Of a stretch of 64,000 bases of DNA, positions 43,758 through 52,767 are shown piece after piece; position 1 is the first letter of the stretch; each line of letters starts with the position of its first letter. The position numbers and the translations under genes are program-made. This stretch comes from Lawsonibacter celer (GTDB lineage: Bacteria > Bacillota > Clostridia > Oscillospirales > Oscillospiraceae), in assembly GCF_014281125.1 (NCBI RefSeq), contig NZ_JACOEA010000003.1, forward strand, positions 62,001-126,000. Reading direction: 5' to 3'. The notes under the pieces were generated by a model, which was not told the origin of the DNA, did not search any database, and saw nothing but the letters and a program-made list of their open reading frames with translations.

Positions 43758-43796
43758 GGGCTGCCGCTCGGCCTTTGCCCCTATCCTGCATAAAAT
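43729..43796. repeat. symmetric interrupted palindrome over the proS promoter
   Basis: ATTTTATGCA at 43729-43738 mirrors TGCATAAAAT at 43787-43796, and GGGGCAAA at 43744-43751 mirrors TTTGCCCC at 43774-43781. Both pairs share the centre 43762.5. It covers the -10 and -35 of proS and lies between divergent genes. Confidence 0.6.
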
Positions 43797-43836
43797 GCCA
43801 GGTTGCGCACAAACTGGCATTGTAAGGTGGTGCTTT

Positions 43837-44331
43837 TTGTTGGTGTGTGTGGGTATCTGGGAGCGAGGGGAAGGCATTCTCTCCGCCGTAGCCGCCGGAG
43901 CGGACGGAATCGACCTGAAACTGATCGGCGGGCGCCATCCGGCGGAACTTGCGTCGCAGCCCCTGGATCTGCTGGTGGTCTCCCCCGGGGCCGCGGGATG
44001 GGCCGGGGCCGGGGCGGTGGACTGCCGCTCGGTCCTGCTGCCGGGGCGGGCCGGCCCTCTTTCCCAACTGCTTCGGGGGGAATATGCCGTCAGCTATGGC
44101 ACCTCCCCCAAAGACACGCTTACCCTCTCCAGTCTGGAGGGAGATCAGCTCTGCCTGTCCCTCCAGCGAGAGCTGGTCACCCTGGAGGGCGCAGTGGTAG
44201 ACCGGCAGGAGCTTGTTCTCGCCCTGCCGCCCCAGGTCTCTCCCTTGCCGGTGCTGGCCGCCGCCGGTGCCCTGCTGATGCTGGGGGTGCCGCCGGAGCG
44301 GCTTATGGAGCGCTGGTCTTTCCAGCCCTGA
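43837..44331 (+). CDS. hypothetical protein, about 164 residues
   Basis: I do not recognise this protein. The likely start is TTG 43837 (or the GTG two codons on), since TAAGGTGG lies upstream; an ATG at 43795 has no ribosome site and lies in the palindrome. The sequence has alternating hydrophobic strands (PLDLLVVSPGA, LVLALPP) and a C-terminal helix AAAGALLMLGVPPERLMERW. The helix resembles the helix after the nucleotide site in Mur ligases, but no P-loop is present. No signal peptide is seen. The gene is single and ends next to the terminator at 44349. Confidence 0.6.
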   Translation: MLVCVGIWERGEGILSAVAAGADGIDLKLIGGRHPAELASQPLDLLVVSPGAAGWAGAGAVDCRSVLLPGRAGPLSQLLRGEYAVSYGTSPKDTLTLSSLEGDQLCLSLQRELVTLEGAVVDRQELVLALPPQVSPLPVLAAAGALLMLGVPPERLMERWSFQP

Positions 44332-44348
44332 CGCAGGGTGTTCGGCCC

Positions 44349-44388
44349 CAAAAACCGGGGGGCAGATGCCGTGCATCTGCCCCCCGGT
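44349..44388 (-). terminator. terminator of the SLH protein gene
   Basis: ACCGGGGGGCAGATGC pairs perfectly with its complement around a three-base loop. A TTTTT run follows on the minus strand, 40 bases after the SLH gene. On the plus strand the T-run is poor. Confidence 0.85.
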
Positions 44389-44428
44389 CTGTTCCGGTTC
44401 TCTGTCATCTGTCCAACCGCCGGACCGA

Positions 44429-46738
44429 TCATGTGCGCACCACCAGAGTGGCCTTAAACTTGGCCCCCGAGTAGCTGCCGTACACTGTCACAGCGTCGTC
44501 GCCGGACAGTCTGCTCAGGGAGAGGGAGCCGCCCGCCGCGTCCACAAAGCTCGCGGAAGAGACGTCCACAGTCACCACATTCCCGTCGCTGAGCAAAATC
44601 ATCAGGGTCCTTTCCGTAGTATTCTTGGTAAAGACCGTGCCGGTAAGGACCGTGCCGGAGGCAGAGGACTTGGAGACCTCAATGGAGATCACCTCTCCAC
44701 CGCTGACCACCAGCCCCACCTTATCGTTGACCCGCAGGGCCCACACGTTGCTCACGGTGCCCTCCTGGGTGACCGACACTCCCTCGGAGACGGTGTAAGT
44801 AACGCTCTCCCCGGTGATAAGCATCAGTTCCAGGGTTACGCCTGTGCTGCTGTCCTGCACCACTTTTGTGATGGTCCCGGTGACATTGGCGCTCTGGGAG
44901 GTGGCCTCAATCTGGCTCACCTGGTTGTAGCGGACTGTTACCTCCACCGTATCGCCGCTCTTGAGCTTATCAACGGAACTTGTCTTTCCGTCCCGGTAGA
45001 TGGTGGGCAGGTTGTCCAGCGGCAGCTCATAGGACAGCACGCTGTTGTCCGCCTGACGCACATAGAGCAGGGTGGGCGAAGCATAGGTGATGCTTTCAAT
45101 GGTGCCCTGCGCAGTGGTGGAGCCAGGATAGGCGTCCACCAGCGCAATTTCTCCAGAGGAAAGCCGCAGCGTTGCAAAGGTGTTCTTCTCCAGCTTGGAC
45201 AGGGCAATGGTCTCCCCGTTAAACCGAATCACCGCGCTGGAGAGCAGGTTATAGGTGGTGCTCCTTCCGCTGGTCAGGTCCTCCAGCACCAGGGTATTGG
45301 TGGCCTTCGCGGTTGTGTAAGAACGCACAGACCCCTGCACATACTGCGTGACGGTGTCCACATTCATGGAATAAACCTTGCTGCTGTCGTCGTTGGATAC
45401 ACGCAGGCTCACATAGTCGCCGGCATGACTGGTCTGAAGCGTGCCTACCAGGCCGTTGACGGTAATACCTGCGCCGGCAGGCACCGTATAGCGGGTGGTC
45501 ACGCCATTAAAGGAAGCGACCTGAATGGTCTGTCCCCCGCTGGCCGAAGTAACACTCACCAGAATTCCCTCTTCCGCCCGGGTGCCGCCGGTCAGCTGCA
45601 CCGCGGCCAGATGGCCCAGCTCATCCACCTGACACACGGCCGTGGTGTAGCCCGCCTCCACGTCGATCAGGCTGGCGTCCCCTACCGTCTTGCCCACCTG
45701 AACCTGGGTAAAGCGGTCAATCTCCCACCGCTTGGACGTTCCGTTGACGCTGATCGCCAGGGCATCCTCCCTGATGTCCGTGACGCTCCCGGTGTAAGAC
45801 TGCAGCGTGCCGCCCAGCCGGACCGACTCGGCCGCGCCCTTGCTGTTGAGATTGACTCTGGCGTATTTTCCGACCTTAAGGGCGTCACTGTCGGCCAGCA
45901 TGTTGCTCTCATAGATCTCCACGTCCGCGGGCAGGGACACGGAGAGCGCGCCGCTCATCGCATTGTCCAGAGTCAGCAGGATAATGCCGCTGCTGCTGGT
46001 GGTAACGGCTGCGATGGTGCCGCCTGTCCAGTCGTAGGAGGTGTAGGCGGGCAGCTCGGCATAGATGCCCCGCTCGTCCATAAAATCAATCGTCCGGCGA
46101 AGCATGGTGGTCATCTCCGCCCGGCTGAGGGTGCCCTGGGGCATAAATTGGTTGCTCTCGTTGCCCTTGACCACGCCGTACATATTCAGCAGATATACAT
46201 AGGGCTGCATGGCGGCGGAGACGGCGTCCGCATCCGCAAAGGTCAGGGGATAGGTGGTCAGATTCTTGGCCAGAGCGTCCAGCTGCATGGCGCGCACCAG
46301 GTACATGGTCAGATTCTCCCGGGTAATAGTCTTTTTCAGGGCGCCTGACTCATTCAGGGCGGCCAGCTCCGTGGCAGAGATGATCCCCGTCTCCAGACAG
46401 ACCGCCATCTCCTTACATGCCCAGGAATACATATCCTCGGGCAGCAGAGTCTTCAGTTCCTCCGCCCAGGCCTCGGCAATCTTGGCCTTATCGCCGGAGG
46501 ACACCCCCGTGGTACGGGAGCAGAAGAGCAGGGCCTCACAGGCCGTCATCTTCCGGTCGGGCGCAAATTTGTTGTCGCCCACACCATTGACCACGCCGTC
46601 GGTGGCCAGCGTCTCAATGTCGGATTTTGCCCAGTGCCTGGTGATGTCGCTGAAGGTGACGGCCGACGCCGAGACCGTCAGCAGGGACAGGGCCATCGCC
46701 AGCGTCAGTGCCAGTGCCGCAAATCGCTTGCCTCTCAT
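44429..46738 (-). CDS. SLH-domain cell-surface protein with repeated beta modules
   Basis: The 769-residue protein begins MRGKRFAALALTLAMALSLL, a signal peptide cleaved near ASAV, after GGAGG eight bases before ATG 46738. S-layer-homology repeats follow at about 25-75 (FSDITRHWAKSDIETLATDGVVNG, read in part), 95-150 and 155-215. These should bind pyruvylated wall polymer. The remaining 540 residues are Thr/Ser/Val-rich beta modules of about 70-80 residues with recurring patterns such as GTV, NG and GDxVxL. No enzyme motif is visible. A structural or adhesive surface role is likely. Confidence 0.85.
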   Translation of the reverse strand: MRGKRFAALALTLAMALSLLTVSASAVTFSDITRHWAKSDIETLATDGVVNGVGDNKFAPDRKMTACEALLFCSRTTGVSSGDKAKIAEAWAEELKTLLPEDMYSWACKEMAVCLETGIISATELAALNESGALKKTITRENLTMYLVRAMQLDALAKNLTTYPLTFADADAVSAAMQPYVYLLNMYGVVKGNESNQFMPQGTLSRAEMTTMLRRTIDFMDERGIYAELPAYTSYDWTGGTIAAVTTSSSGIILLTLDNAMSGALSVSLPADVEIYESNMLADSDALKVGKYARVNLNSKGAAESVRLGGTLQSYTGSVTDIREDALAISVNGTSKRWEIDRFTQVQVGKTVGDASLIDVEAGYTTAVCQVDELGHLAAVQLTGGTRAEEGILVSVTSASGGQTIQVASFNGVTTRYTVPAGAGITVNGLVGTLQTSHAGDYVSLRVSNDDSSKVYSMNVDTVTQYVQGSVRSYTTAKATNTLVLEDLTSGRSTTYNLLSSAVIRFNGETIALSKLEKNTFATLRLSSGEIALVDAYPGSTTAQGTIESITYASPTLLYVRQADNSVLSYELPLDNLPTIYRDGKTSSVDKLKSGDTVEVTVRYNQVSQIEATSQSANVTGTITKVVQDSSTGVTLELMLITGESVTYTVSEGVSVTQEGTVSNVWALRVNDKVGLVVSGGEVISIEVSKSSASGTVLTGTVFTKNTTERTLMILLSDGNVVTVDVSSASFVDAAGGSLSLSRLSGDDAVTVYGSYSGAKFKATLVVRT

Positions 46739-46843
46739 AAAAGGTGCCTCCATTCGCGTAAATTGGTTTCCATAACTCGCTTAAATTATACTGGTATTCC
46801 AGGCAAAAAGCAACAGGAATTGTGTCTGGCCCCGGTCAAAAAG

Positions 46844-46877
46844 GCAAAAAGGCCGCACGGCAGTGCCGTGCGGCCTT
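46844..46877 (-). terminator. terminator of the amidohydrolase-adenine deaminase operon
   Basis: AAGGCCGCACGGCA pairs with TGCCGTGCGGCCTT around one base, followed on the minus strand by TTTTT, ten bases after the amidohydrolase gene. Confidence 0.85.
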
Positions 46878-46886
46878 GAAAGCGGA

Positions 46887-48257
46887 TTACTGCTCCACCT
46901 TGACCACGGGGAAGCGGTCGGGCAGCTTGATGCCGGCCCGGTCGTAGATGGCCGCGCCACGCTCGCAGGCCTCCTTGAGGATGGCCTCCTCGTCCAGCAC
47001 CAGAATCTTCCGATCCCGCATGAGCCACTTGCCGTCGCACATGGTGGACTGCACATTGGCAGAGTGCATGGCGGTGACCAGAGCGGCGATCTTGTCGTTC
47101 ACCGGCATCATGGAGGGGCCGTGGGGGTCAATGACGATCAGGTCGGCCTTCTTGCCAGCCTCCAGGGAGCCGTACAGCTTCTCGTCCATCAGAGCCCGGG
47201 CGCCCCACTTGGTGGCCATCCGCAGGATGTCCTGAGCGGGCACCACGGTGGGATCCAGCCGCCAGCCCTTGTGGATCAGGGAGGTGAGCCACATCTCATC
47301 CACCATGTCCATGTGGTTGGAGGAAGAAGCGCCGTCGGTGCCGATGGACACGCAGATGCCCATGTTCAGCATCTTGGGGATGCGGGCGAAGCCCAGCACC
47401 CGCATGGCGGAGGCGGGGTTGTGGGACACCTTCACGTCCCGCTTCTTAAAGAGCTCCAGCTCTTCGTCGTTGAGCCACACGGTGTGGACGGCCAGCAGGT
47501 TCTTGTCCAGCACACCCAGGTTCTCCAGGTGCTTGACGGTACCCTCACCCCAACGGGCGTAGGTGTACTCCTTCTCCTCCTTGGCCTCGGCCACGTGCAT
47601 GTGGATGCCAACGCCGTACTTGTCGGCCAGCTCCTTGGTGCGCACGCACAGCTCGTCGGTGTTGTTGAAGATGGTACGCAGGCCGAACCACACCTGGACG
47701 CGGCCGTCAGCGGTGTTGTGGTACTTCTCCAGGTCGACCACCTGCTGCTCCAGCTCCTGCTCCATGGTGCGCTGCCAGATCTTGGGCAGGCCCTCGCCGC
47801 AGTCCATGACGGACTTGGCCAGCTTGCCCCGCAGGCCGGACTCCTTGGTGGCCCGGGCCATGCCGGAGACGAACTGTCCGCCGGGCTCGGCAAAGGAGGT
47901 GACGCCGGAGCGGATGAGCTCCAGGGAGGTCATCAGGGTGGAGACGTAGGAGTCCTCCTCGGTCATGTTGCTCTCATAGGGCCACATCCGGTCGTGGAGC
48001 CAGGTGATGAAGTCCACATCGTCACCCACCCCCCGGCTGATCTGCTGGGAGGTGTGGACGTGGGTGTTGACAAAGCCGGGCAGGACGTACTTGCCGTTCA
48101 GTTCGATGACCTCAGCGTCGGGCTTCACCAGGGCGGGATCCACCTTGCCCACGGCCACGATCTTGTCGTCCTCTACCAGCACGCCGCCGCCGTCGTATAC
48201 GGTATCGTTTGCGTCCATGGACAGGACGTAGCCGTTTTTCAGATAGGTCTGTGCCAT
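46887..48257 (-). CDS. TRZ/ATZ-family amidohydrolase (nucleobase or SAH/MTA deaminase-like)
   Basis: The 456 residues form an amidohydrolase-superfamily barrel. Metal ligands are seen as HVH in GFVNTHVHTSQQ, His in GIHMHVAEAKEE and AVHTVWLNDEE, and Asp in SIGTDGASSSNHMDM, the pattern of the guanine, cytosine and SAH/MTA deaminase group. The substrate cannot be fixed from motifs. Adjacency to adenine deaminase, with 13 bases between them, favours a purine or aminohydrolase role. AGGAGGAG lies before ATG 48257. Confidence 0.9.
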   Translation of the reverse strand: MAQTYLKNGYVLSMDANDTVYDGGGVLVEDDKIVAVGKVDPALVKPDAEVIELNGKYVLPGFVNTHVHTSQQISRGVGDDVDFITWLHDRMWPYESNMTEEDSYVSTLMTSLELIRSGVTSFAEPGGQFVSGMARATKESGLRGKLAKSVMDCGEGLPKIWQRTMEQELEQQVVDLEKYHNTADGRVQVWFGLRTIFNNTDELCVRTKELADKYGVGIHMHVAEAKEEKEYTYARWGEGTVKHLENLGVLDKNLLAVHTVWLNDEELELFKKRDVKVSHNPASAMRVLGFARIPKMLNMGICVSIGTDGASSSNHMDMVDEMWLTSLIHKGWRLDPTVVPAQDILRMATKWGARALMDEKLYGSLEAGKKADLIVIDPHGPSMMPVNDKIAALVTAMHSANVQSTMCDGKWLMRDRKILVLDEEAILKEACERGAAIYDRAGIKLPDRFPVVKVEQ

Positions 48258-48270
48258 GTACTTCTCCTCC

Positions 48271-50031
48271 TCAGTTGAGTTCGACCACTGGGTCGATGAT
48301 CTGGAAGCTGGCCACGTCAAAGAGCCCCTGGTCGGAGATGGCCAGCGCGGGAATGAAGATCAGGGTAATGAAGGACAGGGTCACGTTGGGGGAGGGCACG
48401 GTGCAGCCCCGCTGGGCCATGGCGGCGATGAGGGCGCGCAGCTTCTCTGCCACCACCTCGCCCTCCTCGTCGGCCAGCAGGCCGCAGATGGGCAGGGCGA
48501 TCTCCTCAACCACCTTGCCACCGTCCACGAACACCAAGCCGCCCTGAAGCTCCTGGATGCGGCTGACCGCCAGGGCCATGTCCGCCGGGTCAATCCCCAC
48601 CACGCTGACGTTGTGGTGGTCATGGCCCACGGAGATGGCGATGGCGCCGGACTTCAGGCCGAAATTCTTGATAAATGCCTTGCCGATGGAGCCGTTCTTG
48701 CCGTAGCGCTCCACACAGGCGATGCGCAGAATGTCGTTTTCCACGTCGGGCTGCACCACGCCGCCGGACACGGGCAGGTCCACGATCAGGTCCTCGGTGA
48801 GCAGGGACACAGGGGAGGCGCCGATCACGTGGACCTTGGCGGACTTGGCAGAGGGATCCACCTTGAGTACCAGGTCATCCCCGGTCACGGCGGGCAGGTG
48901 CACGGTGCCCCGCAGGCGGCCGCTGTACTTGGGCTCTGGCAGCTCGCGGGTGAGCTTGCCGCCGTCCACGATCAGCTCGCCCTTGGACACCACTTGCTCC
49001 ACGGCACACTTCTCCAGGGAGGAGAGGAGCACCACGTCGGCGTACTTGCCCGGGGCGATGGACCCGCATTCCCCGTCGATGCGGAAGCTCTCGGCGGGGT
49101 TGAGGGTGACCATCTGGATGGCGGTCACCGGGTCCACGCCCTCGGCCACGGCGATGCGCACCTTGTGATCCAGGTGGCCGCAGTCCTTGATGTGCAGGGC
49201 GTCGATGTCGTCTGAAACCATGGAGCAGTGGCGGGCGTCCACCTTGTTCTCGGTGAGGATTTTCAGGCAGGGGCGCAGGTCGGCGGAGGCGGAGCCCTCC
49301 CGCATGAGTACCCGCAGGCCGGCGCGCAGCTTCTGGAGGGCCTCTTCCTGGTTGGTGGACTCGTGGTCGGAGTTGACGCCGGTGGAGGCATAGGCGTTCA
49401 GGGGGCCGTCGTACATGGCGGGGGCGTGGCCCTCAGCGGTCTTGTGGTACTTCTTTGCCAGCTCCAGCATGTGGGCGGAGGCGGGGCTGCCCGCCAGGAT
49501 GGGGGGCGCCAGCACCTCGGCCAGGCCCACCGCCTGGGGCAGCTGGATCAGCTCGTCCATCATCTCGGCGTGGAGGGTGGAGCCGGTGGTCTGCAGGCCA
49601 TTCTCCTCCATAAAGGCGGGGACGGGGTAGTAGAGCTTCACCGGGGTGTGCTCAGACTCGTCAAGCACTTCCTTCATGCCCTCCACCCCGGAGACAATGG
49701 TGATCTCCATCAGGTCGCTGGCCACGGCGGTGGTGCCGTGCTTGACCACCATCTTGGCGAATTCGGTGTAGGTGAGCATGCTGCTCTCAATGTGGATGTG
49801 AGCGTCGATAAAGCCGGGGGCCAGGTATTTTCCGGCCGCGTCGATGACCTTGGTGTCCGGGCCGACCACCCCCTCGGGCAGTTCGCCCACGGCGGCGATA
49901 CGGTCTCCGGCGACGGCCACGTCGGCTTGGTAGACCTCGGCGGTGTGGACGTTGACCAGCTGGCCGTTGCGGATGACCAGGTCGGCCGGTTCCTTCCCCA
50001 GCGCCACTGCGATGAGCCTGTTATCCATCAT
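48271..50031 (-). CDS. ade: adenine deaminase
   Basis: Ade converts adenine to hypoxanthine and ammonia in purine salvage. The 586-residue length is right for the Ade family. Metal-binding HIH is in GFIDAHIHIESSML. MVSDDIDALHIKDCGHLDHK is the second signature, and GHDHHNVSVVG lies in the C-terminal domain. I chose ATG 50031, eight bases after AAAGGAG. The leader is too short for a purine riboswitch. It lies 55 bases after osmC and 13 before the amidohydrolase. Confidence 0.95.
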   Translation of the reverse strand: MMDNRLIAVALGKEPADLVIRNGQLVNVHTAEVYQADVAVAGDRIAAVGELPEGVVGPDTKVIDAAGKYLAPGFIDAHIHIESSMLTYTEFAKMVVKHGTTAVASDLMEITIVSGVEGMKEVLDESEHTPVKLYYPVPAFMEENGLQTTGSTLHAEMMDELIQLPQAVGLAEVLAPPILAGSPASAHMLELAKKYHKTAEGHAPAMYDGPLNAYASTGVNSDHESTNQEEALQKLRAGLRVLMREGSASADLRPCLKILTENKVDARHCSMVSDDIDALHIKDCGHLDHKVRIAVAEGVDPVTAIQMVTLNPAESFRIDGECGSIAPGKYADVVLLSSLEKCAVEQVVSKGELIVDGGKLTRELPEPKYSGRLRGTVHLPAVTGDDLVLKVDPSAKSAKVHVIGASPVSLLTEDLIVDLPVSGGVVQPDVENDILRIACVERYGKNGSIGKAFIKNFGLKSGAIAISVGHDHHNVSVVGIDPADMALAVSRIQELQGGLVFVDGGKVVEEIALPICGLLADEEGEVVAEKLRALIAAMAQRGCTVPSPNVTLSFITLIFIPALAISDQGLFDVASFQIIDPVVELN

Positions 50032-50086
50032 AGCGTTTTCTCCTTTACAAGCAGGTTGCGGACAACCAAAATAGTTCCTTGTCTCA

Positions 50087-50530
50087 TTATACAACGCCTC
50101 CGGCGGCAAAGTCTACCTCCACTTTGGCCGGAACGCGCAGATTATCCAGCACCGGGCAGCGGAGCAGCACCTGCTCCCGCCAGCGCGCCTGCAGCTCCTC
50201 CGGGGCGTCGGTGTCCGCGGTGACGGCGGCCCGGATGGTCTGGAAACCCGCCCGCTCTTCAAAGGACTTGCCGAAAAAGCAGTCGGCATTGCACTCTCCC
50301 TCGATCTGGATGTCCAGGCCCCGCAGGGGCATGGACATCTCCTTTGCCGTATACTGACCGATGGCATTGAGCGCCCCGGCCAGGGCGGCCAGCAGCATCT
50401 CCACCGGGCTGGGGGCCCCGTCCTCCCCGCCAAAGAGCACTGGCTCGTCAATGAGGAATTCGTGCTTTCCCGCCTGGATATGGGTTTTGGTGGAGGCGCC
50501 CGCCCGGGCGTGTACCTTCAGCGTGGCCAT
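50087..50530 (-). CDS. OsmC/Ohr-family protein
   Basis: OsmC-family proteins are small dimeric thiol peroxidases acting on organic hydroperoxides. The 147 residues contain SPVEMLLAALAGALNAI, where the usual first catalytic Cys would lie near the start of the central helix. A Cys is present in LLRCPVLDNL, the second catalytic position. The first position appears to be Ala or Gly rather than Cys, so peroxidase activity is doubtful. It abuts the M20 gene stop. An ade -10 box may overlap its stop codon. Confidence 0.85.
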   Translation of the reverse strand: MATLKVHARAGASTKTHIQAGKHEFLIDEPVLFGGEDGAPSPVEMLLAALAGALNAIGQYTAKEMSMPLRGLDIQIEGECNADCFFGKSFEERAGFQTIRAAVTADTDAPEELQARWREQVLLRCPVLDNLRVPAKVEVDFAAGGVV

Positions 50531-51712
50531 TTATTTCCCTCCCAGCCGGGCTGCCAGGATGGACGCCAGCAGGCCCGCGCCGAAGCGCAGCCCCTCCTCG
50601 TCCATCCGGTAGGCCGGGTTGTGGTGGGGCTTGTCCGTCCCCTTGGCCGCGTCCCGGGTACCGATCTCCACAAAGCAGGCGGGGCAGTCCTTCTGCAGGG
50701 CGGAGAAGTCCTCCCCGGGCATCACCGGCTCGATATGGAGTATGCTCTCCGGGCCGAACCAGCCGGCGAGGCCCTCCTCCACGCCCCGGGTCAGGGCCTC
50801 ATCATTGACCACGGTGGCGTAGCCGTATTCGTAGGAGAACGCACAATCCGCCCCATTGGCGGCACAGACGCCCCGGGCGATCCGCTCGGCCAGCACGGGG
50901 ATCTCCCGCCGCACCTGCTCGGAGAAGGTGCGCACGGAGCCGGTGATGGTCATCTCCTGGGGGATAATGTTGTAGGCGTCCCCGGCGGACACCTGGCACA
51001 CCGTCAGCACCGCCGGGTCCAGGGCCCGGATGTTGCGGGCGATCACGGTCTGCAGGCCGGTGATGATCTCCGCGCCGGTGACGATGGGGTCCACGCACAG
51101 CTCCGGCATGGAGGAGTGCCCGCCCTTGCCCAGCACTTTGATGTCAAAGCGGTCGGTGGCAGCGGTGAGGGCCCCGGCGCGCACCCCAAAGGTACCGGTG
51201 GGGAAATTGCTGGACAGGTGGCAGCCGTACAGCTCGTCCACCCCCTCCATGACCCCAGCCTCATAGAGCTCGGCGGCCCCGCCAGGGGGCAGCTCCTCCG
51301 CGTGCTGGAAGATGCACACCAGCTCCCCCCACAGCTCCTCCCGGTGGCGGGAGGCCAGGGTCACCAAGGCCATCTGCATGGCCGTGTGCCCGTCGTGCCC
51401 GCAGGCGTGCATGACGCCCGGGGTGTCGGAGACAAACTCCAGGTCGTTGCACTCGGTGATGGGCAGTGCGTCGATGTCCGCCCGGAAGGCCACCCGGCGG
51501 CCGGGATGTCCCCCCTTAATGCGGACCACCAGCCCGGTTTTGGTGGGTCGGGAGAGCTCCACCCCCGGAAGATCCTTCAGCTGCGCCTCAATATAGGCGG
51601 TGGTGGCCGTCTCCTGGAAGGAGAGCTCCGGATGGCGGTGGAGATGCCGCCGCCACTGGACGATCTGGGGGAAAAGCTGGTCTGTCTCCTGCTTGAGCGC
51701 CTGAATATTCAA
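50531..51712 (-). CDS. M20-family amidohydrolase (hippurate/N-acyl amino acid hydrolase-like)
   Basis: The 393 residues belong to the M20D group that cleaves N-acyl amino acids. Metal ligands are in HACGHDGHTAM, the catalytic Glu pair in FQHAEELPPGGA, and the C-terminal His in KPHHNPAYRM; RRHLHRHPELSFQE opens the protein. I prefer the TTG at 51712, eight bases from AGGAG, over the GTG at 51721, which is one base from it. The substrate is unknown. It directly precedes osmC. Confidence 0.92.
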   Translation of the reverse strand: MNIQALKQETDQLFPQIVQWRRHLHRHPELSFQETATTAYIEAQLKDLPGVELSRPTKTGLVVRIKGGHPGRRVAFRADIDALPITECNDLEFVSDTPGVMHACGHDGHTAMQMALVTLASRHREELWGELVCIFQHAEELPPGGAAELYEAGVMEGVDELYGCHLSSNFPTGTFGVRAGALTAATDRFDIKVLGKGGHSSMPELCVDPIVTGAEIITGLQTVIARNIRALDPAVLTVCQVSAGDAYNIIPQEMTITGSVRTFSEQVRREIPVLAERIARGVCAANGADCAFSYEYGYATVVNDEALTRGVEEGLAGWFGPESILHIEPVMPGEDFSALQKDCPACFVEIGTRDAAKGTDKPHHNPAYRMDEEGLRFGAGLLASILAARLGGK

Positions 51713-51743
51713 ACTGCACACTCCTGTCTCCGGCGGGTTCCCG

Positions 51744-51772
51744 TTGCGCCCCGCGGAATTTTATTTTATAAT
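51744..51772 (+). promoter_or_regulatory. promoter of the MBL hydrolase gene
   Basis: TTGCGC and consensus TATAAT are 17 bases apart, about 35 bases before the gene. Confidence 0.75.
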
Positions 51773-51807
51773 GGCTGTAGCTATTTTGTACGTGTGGAGG
51801 GTTTCTT

Positions 51808-52656
51808 ATGGATGTGAACGTGACCGCACTCATTGAAAATCGCTCGGCAAACCCGGAGCTGGCCTTTGAATTCGGCCTGTCCCTGTTGGTGGAGGCCGGG
51901 GGCCGCCGCATTCTCTTTGACGCGGGCAGCTCCGGCGCCTTTGCGGATAACGCCGCCCGACTGGGGGTGAATCTGGAGGGCGTGGACGCCGCCGTGCTCT
52001 CCCACGGGCACTACGACCACTGTCTGGGCCTGTGCCGTCTGGTAGAGGCGGGCGGACTGAAGGCCCCCCTGTATGTCCACCGGGACTTTTTCACCGACCG
52101 CTGGTGGGACAAGGGCGACAGCGACGGCTATTACTACCCCACCTCCAGCGGGCTGGACGCGCCCTATCTGCTGCGCCACGGCGTACTGCTGCGGGCCCTG
52201 GCCCAGCCTGTGTTCCAGCCCTTCCCCGGGGAGGAGCTCTACCTGCTCAGCGGCTTCCGGCGGGCCTGCCGGTTCGAGCCCATGGACCCCGCGGACCTGG
52301 TCTTTACCGGCTCCGGCTTCCGGGTGGACGACTACCGGGACGAGCTGGCCCTGGTAGTTAGGGGGGAGACGGGCCTAGCGGTCTTTACCGGGTGTGCCCA
52401 CAGCGGGCTGGTCAACATCTGCACCCACGCTGAGGCGCTGCTGGGCCTGCCGGTTCTGGCCTATGTGGGGGGCACCCATCTGGCCCCCTCGCCCCTGACC
52501 CGGGCGGAGCGCACCGCGGAGTACGTAAACGCCTCCTCCATCCGCACCCTGGCCGCCTGCCACTGCACCGGCCCCAGCGCCATGGAGCTGTTCGCACGCG
52601 CCTGTCCGGCCTACACGCCCTTTTCCACCGGGGACCGGCTCACCCTCACAGTATAG
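51808..52656 (+). CDS. metallo-beta-lactamase-fold hydrolase
   Basis: The 282 residues carry the MBL motif SHGHYDHCLGL with zinc ligands, an Asp in LFDAGSSG, His in FTGCAHSGLVNI, and a distal His in GGTHLAPSP. It resembles the subgroup annotated as dihydropterin-6-yl-methyl-ribofuranosylaminobenzene phosphate synthase-like proteins of methanogens, widespread in Clostridia with unknown substrates. GGAGGG lies before the ATG. It is a single gene, divergent from the M20 gene. Confidence 0.9.
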   Translation: MDVNVTALIENRSANPELAFEFGLSLLVEAGGRRILFDAGSSGAFADNAARLGVNLEGVDAAVLSHGHYDHCLGLCRLVEAGGLKAPLYVHRDFFTDRWWDKGDSDGYYYPTSSGLDAPYLLRHGVLLRALAQPVFQPFPGEELYLLSGFRRACRFEPMDPADLVFTGSGFRVDDYRDELALVVRGETGLAVFTGCAHSGLVNICTHAEALLGLPVLAYVGGTHLAPSPLTRAERTAEYVNASSIRTLAACHCTGPSAMELFARACPAYTPFSTGDRLTLTV

Positions 52657-52718
52657 CACAAGTTTCCCTGTCAAAAAAGAGCCGCCCGGAGCCGGGCGGG
52701 CTCCATCCCCCACGACCT

Positions 52719-52753
52719 AAAGAGGGCTGCCGGTCTCCCGGCAGCCCTCTTTT
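52719..52753. terminator. bidirectional terminator between MBL gene and ABC operon
   Basis: AAGAGGGCTGCCGG pairs with CCGGCAGCCCTCTT around a TCTC loop with A/T runs on both sides, between the convergent genes. A GC-rich GCCGCCCGG hairpin lies just before it. Confidence 0.85.
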
Positions 52754-52767
52754 GCGCTGCAAATGGA

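Noticed and set aside
50032..50086. Purine riboswitch before adenine deaminase
   Set aside because: The gap is 55 bases, too short for the aptamer, and contains only a GGTTG/CAACC hairpin.
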